Shown: in pieces, positions 34,401 to 44,633 of the stretch | How the letters are laid out: every line of letters starts with the position of its first letter | Numbering within the stretch: position 1 is the first letter of the stretch | From: Nocardia asteroides | GTDB taxonomy: Bacteria; Actinomycetota; Actinomycetes; Mycobacteriales; Mycobacteriaceae | Direction of reading: 5' to 3' | Length of the DNA: 64,000 bases | NCBI GenBank assembly: GCA_019930625.1 | Contig: CP082844.1 | Coordinates: 124,001 to 188,000 of the forward strand | Program-made: the position numbers and the translations under genes | The notes under the pieces: model-generated | What the model was told of the DNA's origin: nothing | Seen by the model: only the letters and a program-made list of their open reading frames with translations | Database searches by the model: none

Positions 34401-36572
34401 CTACATCAGCGAGACGTCCGACACACCGGACAGCTGGTGATGCGTATCCGCTATGGAATACTCCGGCAGCAACGCTCCCGACAGGCTGCCGCCGGAAGAC
34501 AACGCCAGTGCCGAATGGTCGTAGGTGTGCTCGGAGACCATGACCGGAGCAAGACCCGAGTCGGCGGAGTGATCGGCCGCGAGCGGCGCCGAAATCCCCT
34601 GCGGCTTCGGGTCGATCACCTGCGGCTTGATCGGCGCCTGGGTGGGCACGGGGGCGATCTGGGTCGGGGCGACCGGAGTGTGCGGCTCGACGGTGGGCAC
34701 ATGCGCGGGGGCGCTGTAGGTCGGCTGGTCCGGCGCGGAGTACGTCGGCTGCGACGGCCGGCTCACGGTCGGCACGTCGCCGGTGGGGAACTCGTCGGTC
34801 GGCAGGTCATTGGTCGGGTAGGTGCCGGTGCTGGGGTAGCCCGTGTTGCCGCCCGGTGTCGTCACGTCGTCGTCCGGCGTGGTCGGGGCATGCGGGGGCG
34901 CCTGCGTCTGAGTGACCGTCGCGCCGGGCGTCTTGGTGGTCGGCACGTCCGGCGCGGTGGTGACGCCGCCGTGCGGCATCGTGGTGGCGCCCGGGATCTT
35001 CGTTCCGTCGAGATCCGGGGTCTTCGGCACGGACGGCGTGGTCACCTCACCCGGAACACTCGGCGTCGGCGTGGTCTTGACGATCGTCGTCGGGAGCGTC
35101 ACCGTCGTCGCGGGCGGCTGGGCCGGATGGGGCTGCTGCGGCTCGGTCGCCGGGGCGGGCTTCACCACGGGCGCCGGGCGGACCGCGTCGAACAGCGCGG
35201 GGACGGCGGCCGCCGGAGCGGTCAGCACGGACGGCCCTTCCGGCGCGGCGAGCACATTCGCGATCGGGGTCGAGGCGGCATCGGGCTGAATCGTGGTCTG
35301 CAGCGGCGTGGCCGCGACGACCGGGGCGGCGGCGACCGCGGCAGGTGCGGGCGCGGGCAGCGGGGCGGCGGGAGCCACCGACGCGGCAGGCGCGACCGTG
35401 GAAGCCGGGGCGGCGGGCGCGGGACCGGCAGGCGCCGAGGCGGCAAGCGGCTGCGCGACCGCCGACGAGGACGGGGCGGCGCCGGAGACCGCCGACGACT
35501 GAGTGGCGGACGTGCCCGGCGTCGTGAGACCGCCGAGCAGACCGGGATTGCCGTTCCCCGGCGCATGCGAGTCGCCGACGGCGCGATCGGTGCCGTCGGG
35601 CACGCGGATGCCGTCGGCCAGCCAGTCGGTGTACTCGTCGAGCTGGTCGCCGACGTGCCCGACCGCGACGTCGATCTTCATCTCGGAGGTGAAGTAGATC
35701 CCGTTCGGGCCGAGCCCGAAGTCGACCGACCACTGCGTGCCGACGAACACTCCGAGATCGCCGTCTTGACCGACACCGTCGAACGGGTCGCCCGTCGTCG
35801 GTGCCGCGCCGAGTCCATTGGTGCCGGGCAGGTCGAAGACGGTGGATCCGGGCGCGACGAAGCCGTTCGCACCGGGCAGGCCGAAGCCGTGCCCGGCTTG
35901 GCCTAGTCCGTGGCCGGGCAGGCCGAATCCGTGCCCACCTGGCGCGTCGAGGTCGTCCGCGAGCTCGGACCGGCCGCCGGGCAGAGGGAGACCGCTGGAT
36001 ACGTTGCCATCGGTCCCCGGAATGGTCAGTCCGTTCCCGTCCGCGCCGGGGATGCCGCCCAGCCCCGGGACACCGTCTCCGGAGTGTCCGGGCAGTTGCA
36101 TCGCTTGTCCGCCCGCATCGCCGGAGGAGGTAGGCAGCGAGAATCCCGCGTCGGTACCGCTGTAGTCACCACCCAGTGTGGGCAGCGATCCAGCGGGGCC
36201 TGCGCCGGCACCCGGCAGGGTGAACTCGTAGGTCGGGGTAGTCGGTGCCGGGTTGCCGTGGGCGACCGGGACATTCGAGCCGTGGGAAGAGAACGGCGCC
36301 GGTTCCACGACCGGGTCGGGGAAGGTGATGACCGGGCTCGGCTGATCGGGATCGGGATCGGTGCTGTGCGCCCAGCCGGTGTTCCAGCTGTCGAGGCGGG
36401 ATTCGCCGGGCTGTGCGGGGACGCCGCCGCCGTTGGCGGCCACCAGGGCGCCGCCGGTGACATAGGCGCCCGCCCGCGCGACCCGCGCGACGCCGTTGGC
36501 CACACGATAGGCGGTATCGCCCGCGCGTTCGGCCCCATCGGTGTCGTCGTCGAAGGGCAGATCACGCGTCAT
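34401..36572 (-). CDS. Pro/Gly/Ala-rich protein (IniB-like context)
   Basis: 723 residues. The first 50 are ordered and mildly hydrophobic (ARVARAGAYVTGGALVAANG). Residues 50-270 are Gly/Pro-rich with repeated GFGLPG and PGxDGNG units. A short folded-looking block follows (FVGTQWSVDFGLGPNGIYFT, then SEMKIDVAVGHVGDQLDEYT). The rest is Ala/Pro then Thr/Pro-rich with TYSAPDQP/TYSAPAHV repeats. No classical signal peptide. In mycobacteria iniB, a Gly-rich protein, precedes the dynamin-like iniA and iniC; this pair has the same order but I see no clear sequence homology to IniB. Probably a cell-envelope or membrane-associated protein working with the GTPase. Confidence 0.75.
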   Translation of the reverse strand: MTRDLPFDDDTDGAERAGDTAYRVANGVARVARAGAYVTGGALVAANGGGVPAQPGESRLDSWNTGWAHSTDPDPDQPSPVITFPDPVVEPAPFSSHGSNVPVAHGNPAPTTPTYEFTLPGAGAGPAGSLPTLGGDYSGTDAGFSLPTSSGDAGGQAMQLPGHSGDGVPGLGGIPGADGNGLTIPGTDGNVSSGLPLPGGRSELADDLDAPGGHGFGLPGHGLGQAGHGFGLPGANGFVAPGSTVFDLPGTNGLGAAPTTGDPFDGVGQDGDLGVFVGTQWSVDFGLGPNGIYFTSEMKIDVAVGHVGDQLDEYTDWLADGIRVPDGTDRAVGDSHAPGNGNPGLLGGLTTPGTSATQSSAVSGAAPSSSAVAQPLAASAPAGPAPAAPASTVAPAASVAPAAPLPAPAPAAVAAAPVVAATPLQTTIQPDAASTPIANVLAAPEGPSVLTAPAAAVPALFDAVRPAPVVKPAPATEPQQPHPAQPPATTVTLPTTIVKTTPTPSVPGEVTTPSVPKTPDLDGTKIPGATTMPHGGVTTAPDVPTTKTPGATVTQTQAPPHAPTTPDDDVTTPGGNTGYPSTGTYPTNDLPTDEFPTGDVPTVSRPSQPTYSAPDQPTYSAPAHVPTVEPHTPVAPTQIAPVPTQAPIKPQVIDPKPQGISAPLAADHSADSGLAPVMVSEHTYDHSALALSSGGSLSGALLPEYSIADTHHQLSGVSDVSLM

Positions 36573-37007
36573 AAAAGCTCCACTCTCGGTTCTCCAGCAT
36601 CCTCACCACGCCGGTGGCGACCAAGTGAAGATCACCCAACAGTATTTCGGGAATACTCGCCTGTCACATTCTCCAGGACTGTAGAGACTACGACTGTGGT
36701 GAGCAACACCACCCTGCCATCCGAATTACCGGATCGGAAGCCCTATTTACGGTGGCCTTCCGGACCGGAAGACAGGCTCGAACAGGCCCCGCTACCAGGC
36801 CGGATCGGGAACGTCGTGACCCGCGGCAGGGGCGCGCCGGTGAAAAACTGATAGAACTCTGAGAGTTGCCGGTGAGTGCTGAAGGTTTGCCTTCTATCGT
36901 CGAATTCGGCGAACCGCCCGTTCGGGCCATCGGAGTGCCGCTGGTCAGCTGCGTGTTCCCGCAGCGGCAAGCGGTCCGCGTGCGCAGCGGGCAATTAGAT
37001 TGACCTC
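36573..37007. other. Divergent intergenic region between Pro/Gly-rich gene and response regulator
   Basis: About 435 bp, AT-richer near 36650-36700, no credible gene. AGTATT-N5-AATACT (36641-36657) is a perfect inverted repeat about 70 bp before the Pro/Gly-rich gene and a likely operator. A larger imperfect stem pairs 36729-36742 with 36754-36768 (CCGGATCGGAAG against CTTCCGGACCGG). ATTAGATTGACC near 36995 may be part of the response-regulator promoter. Confidence 0.5.
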
Positions 37008-37700
37008 ATGGCCGGACAACGAATCTTGGTCGTGGACGACGAGGTTCGCGTCCTCGCGTCGCTGCGGCGGGGACTGGAGCTCTCCGATTTCGAGGTCGTC
37101 ACCGCGGCCGACGGCGCGGCGGCGCTGAGCATGGTCCGCGCCACGTCGCCCGACGCGATGGTGCTCGACGTCAACATGCCCGAACTCGACGGCGTCGGCG
37201 TGGTCACCGCCCTGCGCGCGATGGGCAACGACATCCCGATCTGTGTGCTCAGCGCGCGCACCGCGGTCAGCGACCGGATCGCCTGCCTGGAGCGCGGGGC
37301 CGACGACTACCTGACCAAGCCGTTCGATCTCGGCGAGCTGGTCGCCCGGTTGCACGCGCTGCTGCGCCGCAGGCAGAAACCGGTGCGACGGCCGGACGAG
37401 GTCCGCACGGTCGGGCAGGTGCGGATCGAACCCGCCGGGCATCGGGTGCTGGCCGCGGGCAGGCCGGTGGACCTCACGAAGCGAGAATTCGAGGTGCTCG
37501 CCCTGCTCGCCGAGCACACCGGCATCGTGCTCGGCCGCGAGCAGATCCTGTCCGCCGTGTGGGGATACGACTTTCCCACCGACACCAACGTCGTCGACGT
37601 GTTCGTCTCCTATCTGCGTCGCAAGCTGGAGGCGGACGGCGTGCCCCGGGTGATCCACACCGTACGCGGCGTCGGCTTCGTCCTGCGGGAGGAACCATGA
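37008..37700 (+). CDS. OmpR-family response regulator
   Basis: 230 residues. A receiver domain has acidic D10-D11, phospho-acceptor D54 ([11 protein letters not shown]) and conserved lysine in LTKPF. The C-terminal winged helix ([20 protein letters not shown], then [14 protein letters not shown] and VRGVGFVL) is typical of OmpR/PhoB. It overlaps the start of the histidine kinase gene by four bases (ATGA), so the pair is coupled. The target genes are unknown; the divergent Pro/Gly-rich/dynamin genes are the nearest candidates. Confidence 0.95.
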   Translation: MAGQRILVVDDEVRVLASLRRGLELSDFEVVTAADGAAALSMVRATSPDAMVLDVNMPELDGVGVVTALRAMGNDIPICVLSARTAVSDRIACLERGADDYLTKPFDLGELVARLHALLRRRQKPVRRPDEVRTVGQVRIEPAGHRVLAAGRPVDLTKREFEVLALLAEHTGIVLGREQILSAVWGYDFPTDTNVVDVFVSYLRRKLEADGVPRVIHTVRGVGFVLREEP

Positions 37701-38951
37701 GCAGGTCGCCGTCGCTGCGCACCCGGGTGGCCGTCGTGTCGGGAGTGGTCGCGGCGTTGGTCGCGCTCACCTTGACGGTCACCTTCGCCGCCCTGCTCGG
37801 CGCCACCGGTGAACGTCAGCTGGACCAGACCGTCTCCTCGATGGCGGTCCGGGTCGCGCGGCCGCTGGAAGCCGCTCCCGGGCAACCGGTCCCGCCGTCC
37901 GCGTCGACGCTGTCTACGGAGCAGGCGCCCGCGGACGCGCGCGGGCCGGGCCTGCCCGCCGACGCCGCGCTCGCCCGCGTCGACGGGCTGCCCGGCGTGC
38001 TGGTCGCGCTCGATCCCGACCGCGACAGCGTGGAGGCGGCCATCGGACGCAGCCAGCGCATCGGGCTCGGCATCGGAGCGGCGGGCGCGTTGCTGGCCGC
38101 GCTGCTCGGCTGGTTCCTGGCCGGATTCGCCGCCCGCCCGCTGCGCAGGCTGGCCGATGCCACCCACCGCATCGACACGCTGGAGAAACTGCCGCCGCTG
38201 TCCGGCCGCGGCGCGCGGGAAGCCGAAGAGCTCTCCGACGCGATCACCCGCATGCTCGCCCGGCTGGAAGCCGCCCACCGCGCCACCAATCGAGCGCTGA
38301 CCGGCGCACGCGACTTCGCCGCGGTCTGCGCGCACGAGTTGCGCACGCCGCTCACGGCCCTGCGCACCGATCTCCAAGTCCTGGCCACAAAGGAGATTTC
38401 GGAACAGCAGCGCGGCGCGATCCTGTCCGAGGTGCTCTTCGCCGAGCAGCAGATCGAGAACACGCTGACCGACCTGGAACGCCTGGCGGTCGGCGAACTC
38501 ACCGGACCCGAGGTCTTCGAGCCGTTCGACCTCTGCGACACCCTCGACCGGGCGGTGCAGGACGCGCAGCGCAGGCACCCCGGAGTCCGGGTGGCACTGG
38601 CCGAATGCGCGCCGGTCACCGTGACCGGGCTGCCCGGCGGCGTCATGCTCATCGTCACGAATGCCGTCGCCAACGCCGTGCAGCACGGACAGGCAACAAA
38701 CGTCACCGTCAGCGCCGCAGCGGGCCCGGCGGACACCGTGGAGATCCGCGTCGACGACGACGGCCGCGGCATCCCCGAGGCCCTGCGCGGGCGCCTTCGC
38801 CCGCTTCGTCAAAGGACCCGGCTCCCCCGGCTCCGGACTCGGCTTGGCCCTGGTCCGCCAGCAAGCCGAATTACATTCCGGCACGGCCGAACTCGACGCG
38901 AGCCCACTGGGCGGAGCCCGCCTGCGCGTACGGCTGCGCGTGGCGGGCTAA
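37697..38951 (+). pseudogene. Sensor histidine kinase with frameshift in the ATPase domain
   Basis: Partner of the upstream response regulator. Residues 11-35 and about 121-145 are membrane helices flanking a short extracellular loop, followed by HAMP, an H-box with H213 (CAHELRTPL), an N-box (VTNAVANAVQHG) and G1 (DDDGRGIP). At about 38792, just after G1, the frame changes: FARFVKG and the G2 box GSGLGLALVRQQ continue in another frame to a stop at 38951. Removing one base rejoins the frames into a 417-residue kinase. Without that, translation runs on into a nonsense tail reaching 39115. Either the gene is inactive, or this is a sequencing error, or there is recoding. Confidence 0.8.
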
Positions 38952-38955
38952 CCGG

Positions 38956-40833
<1,878 letters not shown>

Positions 40834-40892
40834 GGGTATCGGCAAACTGCCGTCCATCGTCCCATGCTGCTGTGTTGGTTTTTGCAGCGCCT

Positions 40893-40950
40893 GCGGCCCC
40901 GTGTGTTCACGGCCCCGCGAAGTCTCGTGTCCGAGCGGACGAGACTCGCG
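40893..40950. repeat. Tandem hairpins between lepA and the PemK-like gene
   Basis: Two adjacent stems. GCGG-cc-CCGTG pairs with CACGG-cc-CCGC (40893-40918) around a TGTT loop. Then AGTCTCG...CGAGACT (40921-40946) is extended by CGCG on both flanks, with small bulges. They lie in the 283 bp divergent gap. They could be a 5' UTR structure of lepA or a dispersed intergenic element. Confidence 0.5.
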
Positions 40951-41116
40951 CCTACGGCGCACGCACTTCACTCACTCCGGCGCGAGACAGACCGCGAACG
41001 GCGCTCGTAGTGGCGGTTATGTCCGGATTCATGCGTCATGCGCATCGCGATGTCCTCGGCGACACAAGGGTTCCCGGGCAGGTGAGAAGAGGCGGGTGCG
41101 CCGTTATTCTCCAGGG

Positions 41117-41671
41117 ATGGCCCGAAGTTGGAACTCCCTCGGCAAGCAGATCGGTCTCATCGCGAAACAACAGGGTCCCAAGATCGTCAAGCAGCAGGGT
41201 CCCCGGCTGGTCGAGCGGCTGGTGGGGTCGCTGGCCCAGCGGCGCGCGAGCGGCGGCGTCTCGGTGCGGCCCGCCGCGTCCACCCCCGTCCCGACCGCCG
41301 AGCGGGCCCGGCAGATCGTCTACTCGCCGCAATTGGACGGCCGCGCCGATCCCGGGGAGATCGTGTGGACGTGGGTGCCGTTCGAGGAGGACCCGAGCAA
41401 CGGCAAGGACCGGCCCGTGCTGGTGGTCGGCCGCGACCGTCGCACGCTGCTGGGCCTGATGCTGTCGTCGAATCCGGAACGCGCGTTCGACCGCGACTGG
41501 ATCGGCATCGGCAGTGGCGCGTGGGACCACGACGGCCGCCCCAGCTGGGTGCGACTCGACCGGGTGCTCGACGTGCCCGAGGCCGGCATCCGCCGCGAGG
41601 GCGCGATTCTGCCGCGCAAGACCTTCGACCTGGTCGCCCACCGGCTCTGCGCCGAATACGCCTGGCACTGA
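41117..41671 (+). CDS. PemK/MazF-like family protein
   Basis: 184 residues. About 65 basic/low-complexity residues precede a PemK/MazF-like beta-barrel: GEIVWTWVPFEEDPSNGKDR and then PVLVVGRD, the GDIVW/RPVLVV pattern of the toxin fold. Such proteins are endoribonucleases when they are true toxins, but no antitoxin gene lies next to this one, and a solitary copy beside lepA is common in actinobacteria. It may be a housekeeping relative rather than a toxin. The ATG at 41117 follows CCAGGG. Confidence 0.85.
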   Translation: MARSWNSLGKQIGLIAKQQGPKIVKQQGPRLVERLVGSLAQRRASGGVSVRPAASTPVPTAERARQIVYSPQLDGRADPGEIVWTWVPFEEDPSNGKDRPVLVVGRDRRTLLGLMLSSNPERAFDRDWIGIGSGAWDHDGRPSWVRLDRVLDVPEAGIRREGAILPRKTFDLVAHRLCAEYAWH

Positions 41672-41720
41672 ACGGCGCCATGTCTCGCGTGCTCGGACCG
41701 ACGCCGGAACGGTCCTACCG

Positions 41721-42509
41721 TCAGGAGATCATTTCGCGGGAGCGGCCGAACAGCAGGCCGTAGAGCAGCGCGCCGAGTGCGCCGCCGATCAGCGGGAACA
41801 CGATGAACGCCCAGACCTGCCCCATCGCCCCGTCCTGGTAGGGCGCCACCGCGAGACTGCGGGCCGGGTTGACCGAGGTGTTGTCCACCGGGATCGAGAC
41901 CAGGTGGATCACGGCCAATGTGACGCCGATGGACAGTCCGGCCAGCGGCACGTCGGAGATCTGATCGGTCGAGGACAGCACCACGAACACCAGCAGCGCC
42001 GTCAGCATCACCTCGACGATGATCATGGCGGCCAACCCGTAGCCGTTCTGCACGACCACCTCGCCGAGCGGCCCCCGGATCGCGGCCGGGCTGTGCTTGC
42101 CCCACCCGTTCGCGCCGAGTCCGTCCACCGACCGGTCGTACGACGGCAGGTTCTTGGCCAGCGCGAACAGGACGAGACCCGCGAGGAGTCCGCCGATCAG
42201 TTGCGCGATGACGTACCCCGCCGCGGACACGCCGCCGAGGCGGCCGAGCAGCAGATGGCCCACGGTCACCGCCGGGTTGACGTGGCAGCCCGATATCGGA
42301 CCGATCGAGTAGACGAGGAACAGCAGCGTCAGGCCGAAGGCCAGTGCGACGCCCAGCGGACCGACCTTCTCCCCCGCCAGCACCGCGGTGCCCACGCCGC
42401 CGATCACCAGAACGAACGTGCCGAGCGCTTCGGCGCCCCATTTCTTGCTCTCGGGAATCGGTTTGTTCTCGACAGCCTCTTCGACTACTTCCTGGGCCGT
42501 TGGAGACAT
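41721..42509 (-). CDS. Aquaporin (MIP family channel)
   Basis: 262 residues and six membrane helices with two half-helices. The two pore motifs are HVNPAVT and SVNPARS. The loop after the second carries Pro-Ala-Arg typical of water-selective (AqpZ-like) channels, so water is the likely substrate. An N-terminal polar segment of about 25 residues precedes the first helix. GGAAGGTGG lies eight bases before the ATG. Two exact copies of an 18-bp element lie about 75 bp upstream. Confidence 0.93.
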   Translation of the reverse strand: MSPTAQEVVEEAVENKPIPESKKWGAEALGTFVLVIGGVGTAVLAGEKVGPLGVALAFGLTLLFLVYSIGPISGCHVNPAVTVGHLLLGRLGGVSAAGYVIAQLIGGLLAGLVLFALAKNLPSYDRSVDGLGANGWGKHSPAAIRGPLGEVVVQNGYGLAAMIIVEVMLTALLVFVVLSSTDQISDVPLAGLSIGVTLAVIHLVSIPVDNTSVNPARSLAVAPYQDGAMGQVWAFIVFPLIGGALGALLYGLLFGRSREMIS

Positions 42510-42581
42510 CTGTCCACCTTCCGCGTTCCAGACATGTACTCGGACGAGTCGTGGTACCGCTGCGACGACAGCAGCCGCGAG

Positions 42582-42617
42582 AAAGCAATGGTTGCTGGAA
42601 AAGCAATGGTTGCTGGA
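42582..42617. repeat. Exact 18-bp tandem repeat upstream of the aquaporin gene
   Basis: AAAGCAATGGTTGCTGGA occurs twice in direct succession. Each unit contains a perfect inverted repeat, AGCAA-TGG-TTGCT. It lies in the 310 bp gap between the divergent aquaporin and rpsT genes and may be a duplicated operator. The rest of that gap should hold both promoters; nothing else is evident. Confidence 0.6.
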
Positions 42618-42819
42618 GAGGACGCTACGCGAGTCGAGTGGTCGAGACAACGACTTCGAGGCCCGGTCGGGCCGCCACCGGTCCGATGTCGATTTCGTGT
42701 GCCGCACGGCGGCTGGTACCCTCGATCTTCGGCGCTGCGTTACCCGTTCACCTCGGGTGTGTCGCGCGCTCCCCAACTTTCCAGGACATACCTACCAGAC
42801 AGGAACACGAGGAACCGGC

Positions 42820-43080
42820 GTGGCCAACATCAAGTCCCAGATGAAGCGGATTCGCACCAACGAGGAAGCGCGCAAGCGCAACCAGTCGGTCAAGTCCGCG
42901 CTGCGCACCGCCATCCGCAGCTTCCGTGAGGCCGCGGCCGCGGGCGACAAGGACGCCGCCGCGCAGCGCCTGCAGTTCGCCAGCCGGAAGCTGGACAAGG
43001 CCGCCTCGAAGGGCGTCATCCACGCCAACCAGGCTGCCAACAAGAAGTCGGCGCTGTCGCTGGCCTTCAACAAGCTCTGA
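42820..43080 (+). CDS. rpsT: 30S ribosomal protein S20
   Basis: Binds 16S rRNA early in 30S assembly. 86 residues, very basic, [20 protein letters not shown] at the start, with the long helices typical of S20. The GTG at 42820 has GAGGAACC in front. It is monocistronic, followed by a strong intrinsic terminator. Confidence 0.97.
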   Translation: MANIKSQMKRIRTNEEARKRNQSVKSALRTAIRSFREAAAAGDKDAAAQRLQFASRKLDKAASKGVIHANQAANKKSALSLAFNKL

Positions 43081-43126
43081 TCAACCCGGTACCGCACGCC
43101 CGGTACCACCCTCACGCTGTGACGCA

Positions 43127-43159
43127 GCCGCCGTGGCCTCGATGACCACGGCGGCTTTT
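43127..43159 (+). terminator. Intrinsic terminator of rpsT
   Basis: GCCGCCGTGG and CCACGGCGGC form a perfect ten-base stem with a nine-base loop followed by TTTT, 46 bp after the rpsT stop. The clearest rho-independent terminator in the window. Confidence 0.9.
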
Positions 43160-43263
43160 GTCGTGCCCGACCCCCGCGCCTCTGGCGTGGACCGGCGACC
43201 CCGCAGCCGGGGATTCGGGATTCGTCCCGCGCCGTGTCCGAGGTTCCAGCTACCATTCGGCGC

Positions 43264-43512
43264 ATGGTAACCGTGTATGCCAATCAGACGGTCGTTCGCG
43301 CCGAGGACCTGCCGGACGTGATCCGCGCGGCCGAGGTGCTCGGATTCGGACTGAAGATCGAGAATGTGCTCGTTCCCGACGACGACGGCGGTTACTCGCT
43401 GGAGTGGATCGTCACCCGCGACGAGGACGTGCCCGCCTACGAGGAGTGGGATGGCCGCTACGAGGACGCGGCGGACGACGACGGGGAACTGCTGCTGAGT
43501 TCCGCGGAATAG
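43264..43512 (+). CDS. Hypothetical acidic protein (82 aa)
   Basis: MVTVYANQTVVRAEDLPDVI, an alpha/beta protein with a strongly acidic C-terminus (YEDAADDDGELLL). No signal peptide or metal motif. An in-frame GTG at 43234 could start ten codons earlier; GAGG sits near it, so the start is uncertain. It is convergent with the XRE regulator. Function unknown. Confidence 0.65.
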   Translation: MVTVYANQTVVRAEDLPDVIRAAEVLGFGLKIENVLVPDDDGGYSLEWIVTRDEDVPAYEEWDGRYEDAADDDGELLLSSAE

Positions 43513-43519
43513 CACCTGG

Positions 43520-44512
43520 TCACGGCGCGTCCAGAGCGGCAACGAGCCGGTCGAGCGCCGCCTGGGAATCCGCGTCCGCGGCGCGGTAGATGATGATCCG
43601 CTGGTCGGGATCCTGCACGGGCATCAGTACCTCGTAGCTGACAACCAGTGGACCCACCAGCGGATGCCGCAACGGCTTGTTCCCCCGCCCCTGTACCCGA
43701 ACGTCGTGGCGGGCCCAGGCCTGCTCGAACTCGGCGCTGTGCGCGCTGAACTCCGCGATCAGGTCGGCCAGCGCCCGGTCGTCCGGGTGCGCGGCCCACG
43801 CCGCGCGCAGATCGGCGATGCCCTCACGGATGATGCGTTCCCGCTCGACATAGAAATCCCGCATACCCGGGTCCAGCAGGCACAACCACATCGAGTTGCG
43901 CTGCCGCTGCGGCAGAGCGCCGAAGTCGGTGATCAACGCCGCCATCTCCCGATTCCAGGCCAGGATGTCGTAGCGGTGGTTGACCAGCATCGCGGGCAGC
44001 GGCGACAGATCGCACACCAGCATCGCCAGCGCGGGGGCGGGCACCGTGCTCGGCTTGCCGTTGTCCGGCTGCCGCTGTCGTGCCAGATCGAACAGGTAGG
44101 CGCGCTCGTCGTCGTTCAGGCGCAGCGCCCGCGCCAGCGCGTTCAGCACCTCCACCGACGGCCGAAGGCCCCGCCCCTGCTCGAGCCGCACGATGTAGTC
44201 GGTGCTCACTCCCGCCAGTTCGGCGACCTCTTCCCGCCGCAGCCCAGGCGTCCGGCGCGCCTGCCTGCGCTGGGGCAAGCCGAGATCGTCCGGCGTCAAC
44301 CGCTCCCGACGGGCACGCAGGAAGGCGGCCATCTCCTGCACTCGATCCGCGCTCCCCGACCCTGCGGGGCTACGCGAGCTACCGCCTCCGGGCCCCGGGT
44401 CGCGGCGCTGTATCGAATCTGCACCGCTCCCTGGCCCTGCGGGGCTACGCGAGCTACCGCCTCCGGGCCCCGGGTCGCGGCGCTGTGTCGGGTTCACCGT
44501 GCCAGTCATCAC
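43520..44512 (-). CDS. XRE-family regulator with MmyB-like ligand domain, N-terminus built from repeats
   Basis: A helix-turn-helix (TPGLRREEVAELAGVSTDYI) is followed by the MmyB-like PAS-type domain (LPAMLVNHRYDILAWNREMA). The usual start of this family would be near QEMAAFLRARRERLTP; a GTG at 44341 with GGGGAG upstream would give about 273 residues. The open frame continues upstream through two tandem copies of the dispersed repeat, which read twice as RRDPGPGGGSSRSPAG, giving 330 residues from 44512. Whether the repeats are translated is unknown. It is divergent from an aldo/keto reductase gene, a likely target, since the MmyB-like family often regulates a neighbouring reductase. Confidence 0.85.
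   Translation of the reverse strand: MMTGTVNPTQRRDPGPGGGSSRSPAGPGSGADSIQRRDPGPGGGSSRSPAGSGSADRVQEMAAFLRARRERLTPDDLGLPQRRQARRTPGLRREEVAELAGVSTDYIVRLEQGRGLRPSVEVLNALARALRLNDDERAYLFDLARQRQPDNGKPSTVPAPALAMLVCDLSPLPAMLVNHRYDILAWNREMAALITDFGALPQRQRNSMWLCLLDPGMRDFYVERERIIREGIADLRAAWAAHPDDRALADLIAEFSAHSAEFEQAWARHDVRVQGRGNKPLRHPLVGPLVVSYEVLMPVQDPDQRIIIYRAADADSQAALDRLVAALDAP
44351..44490 (-). repeat. Tandem 75-bp repeat, second locus of the dispersed family
   Basis: Two copies (44351-44425 and 44426-44490) with a 75 bp period and only a few differences. On the minus strand the core reads GGGCCCGGAGGCGGTAGCTC then GCGTAGCCCCGCAGGGCC, the same as the cysH-cysD repeat with 6 changes in 38 bases. It lies at the 5' end of the XRE regulator and stays in frame with it. 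Confidence 0.85.
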
Positions 44513-44633
44513 CGTCGATCCTACGGCTGACTAGGACTGGCTTTCCCAGGAAGAAGCTTCCCTTACTGCGTCTCGCGCACCGTTGAAGACTGTGTTTCGA
44601 CAGCATGGCATCGCGAAACACAAGGAGCTGGAC

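Noticed and set aside
33447..35906. Plus-strand ORF of 819 codons
   Set aside because: Antisense to the dynamin-like and Pro/Gly-rich genes; its Arg/Gly-rich sequence comes from their repetitive codons.
41117..41671. Toxin-antitoxin system at the PemK-like gene
   Set aside because: No antitoxin-sized ORF with ribosome binding site is adjacent; the gene looks solitary.
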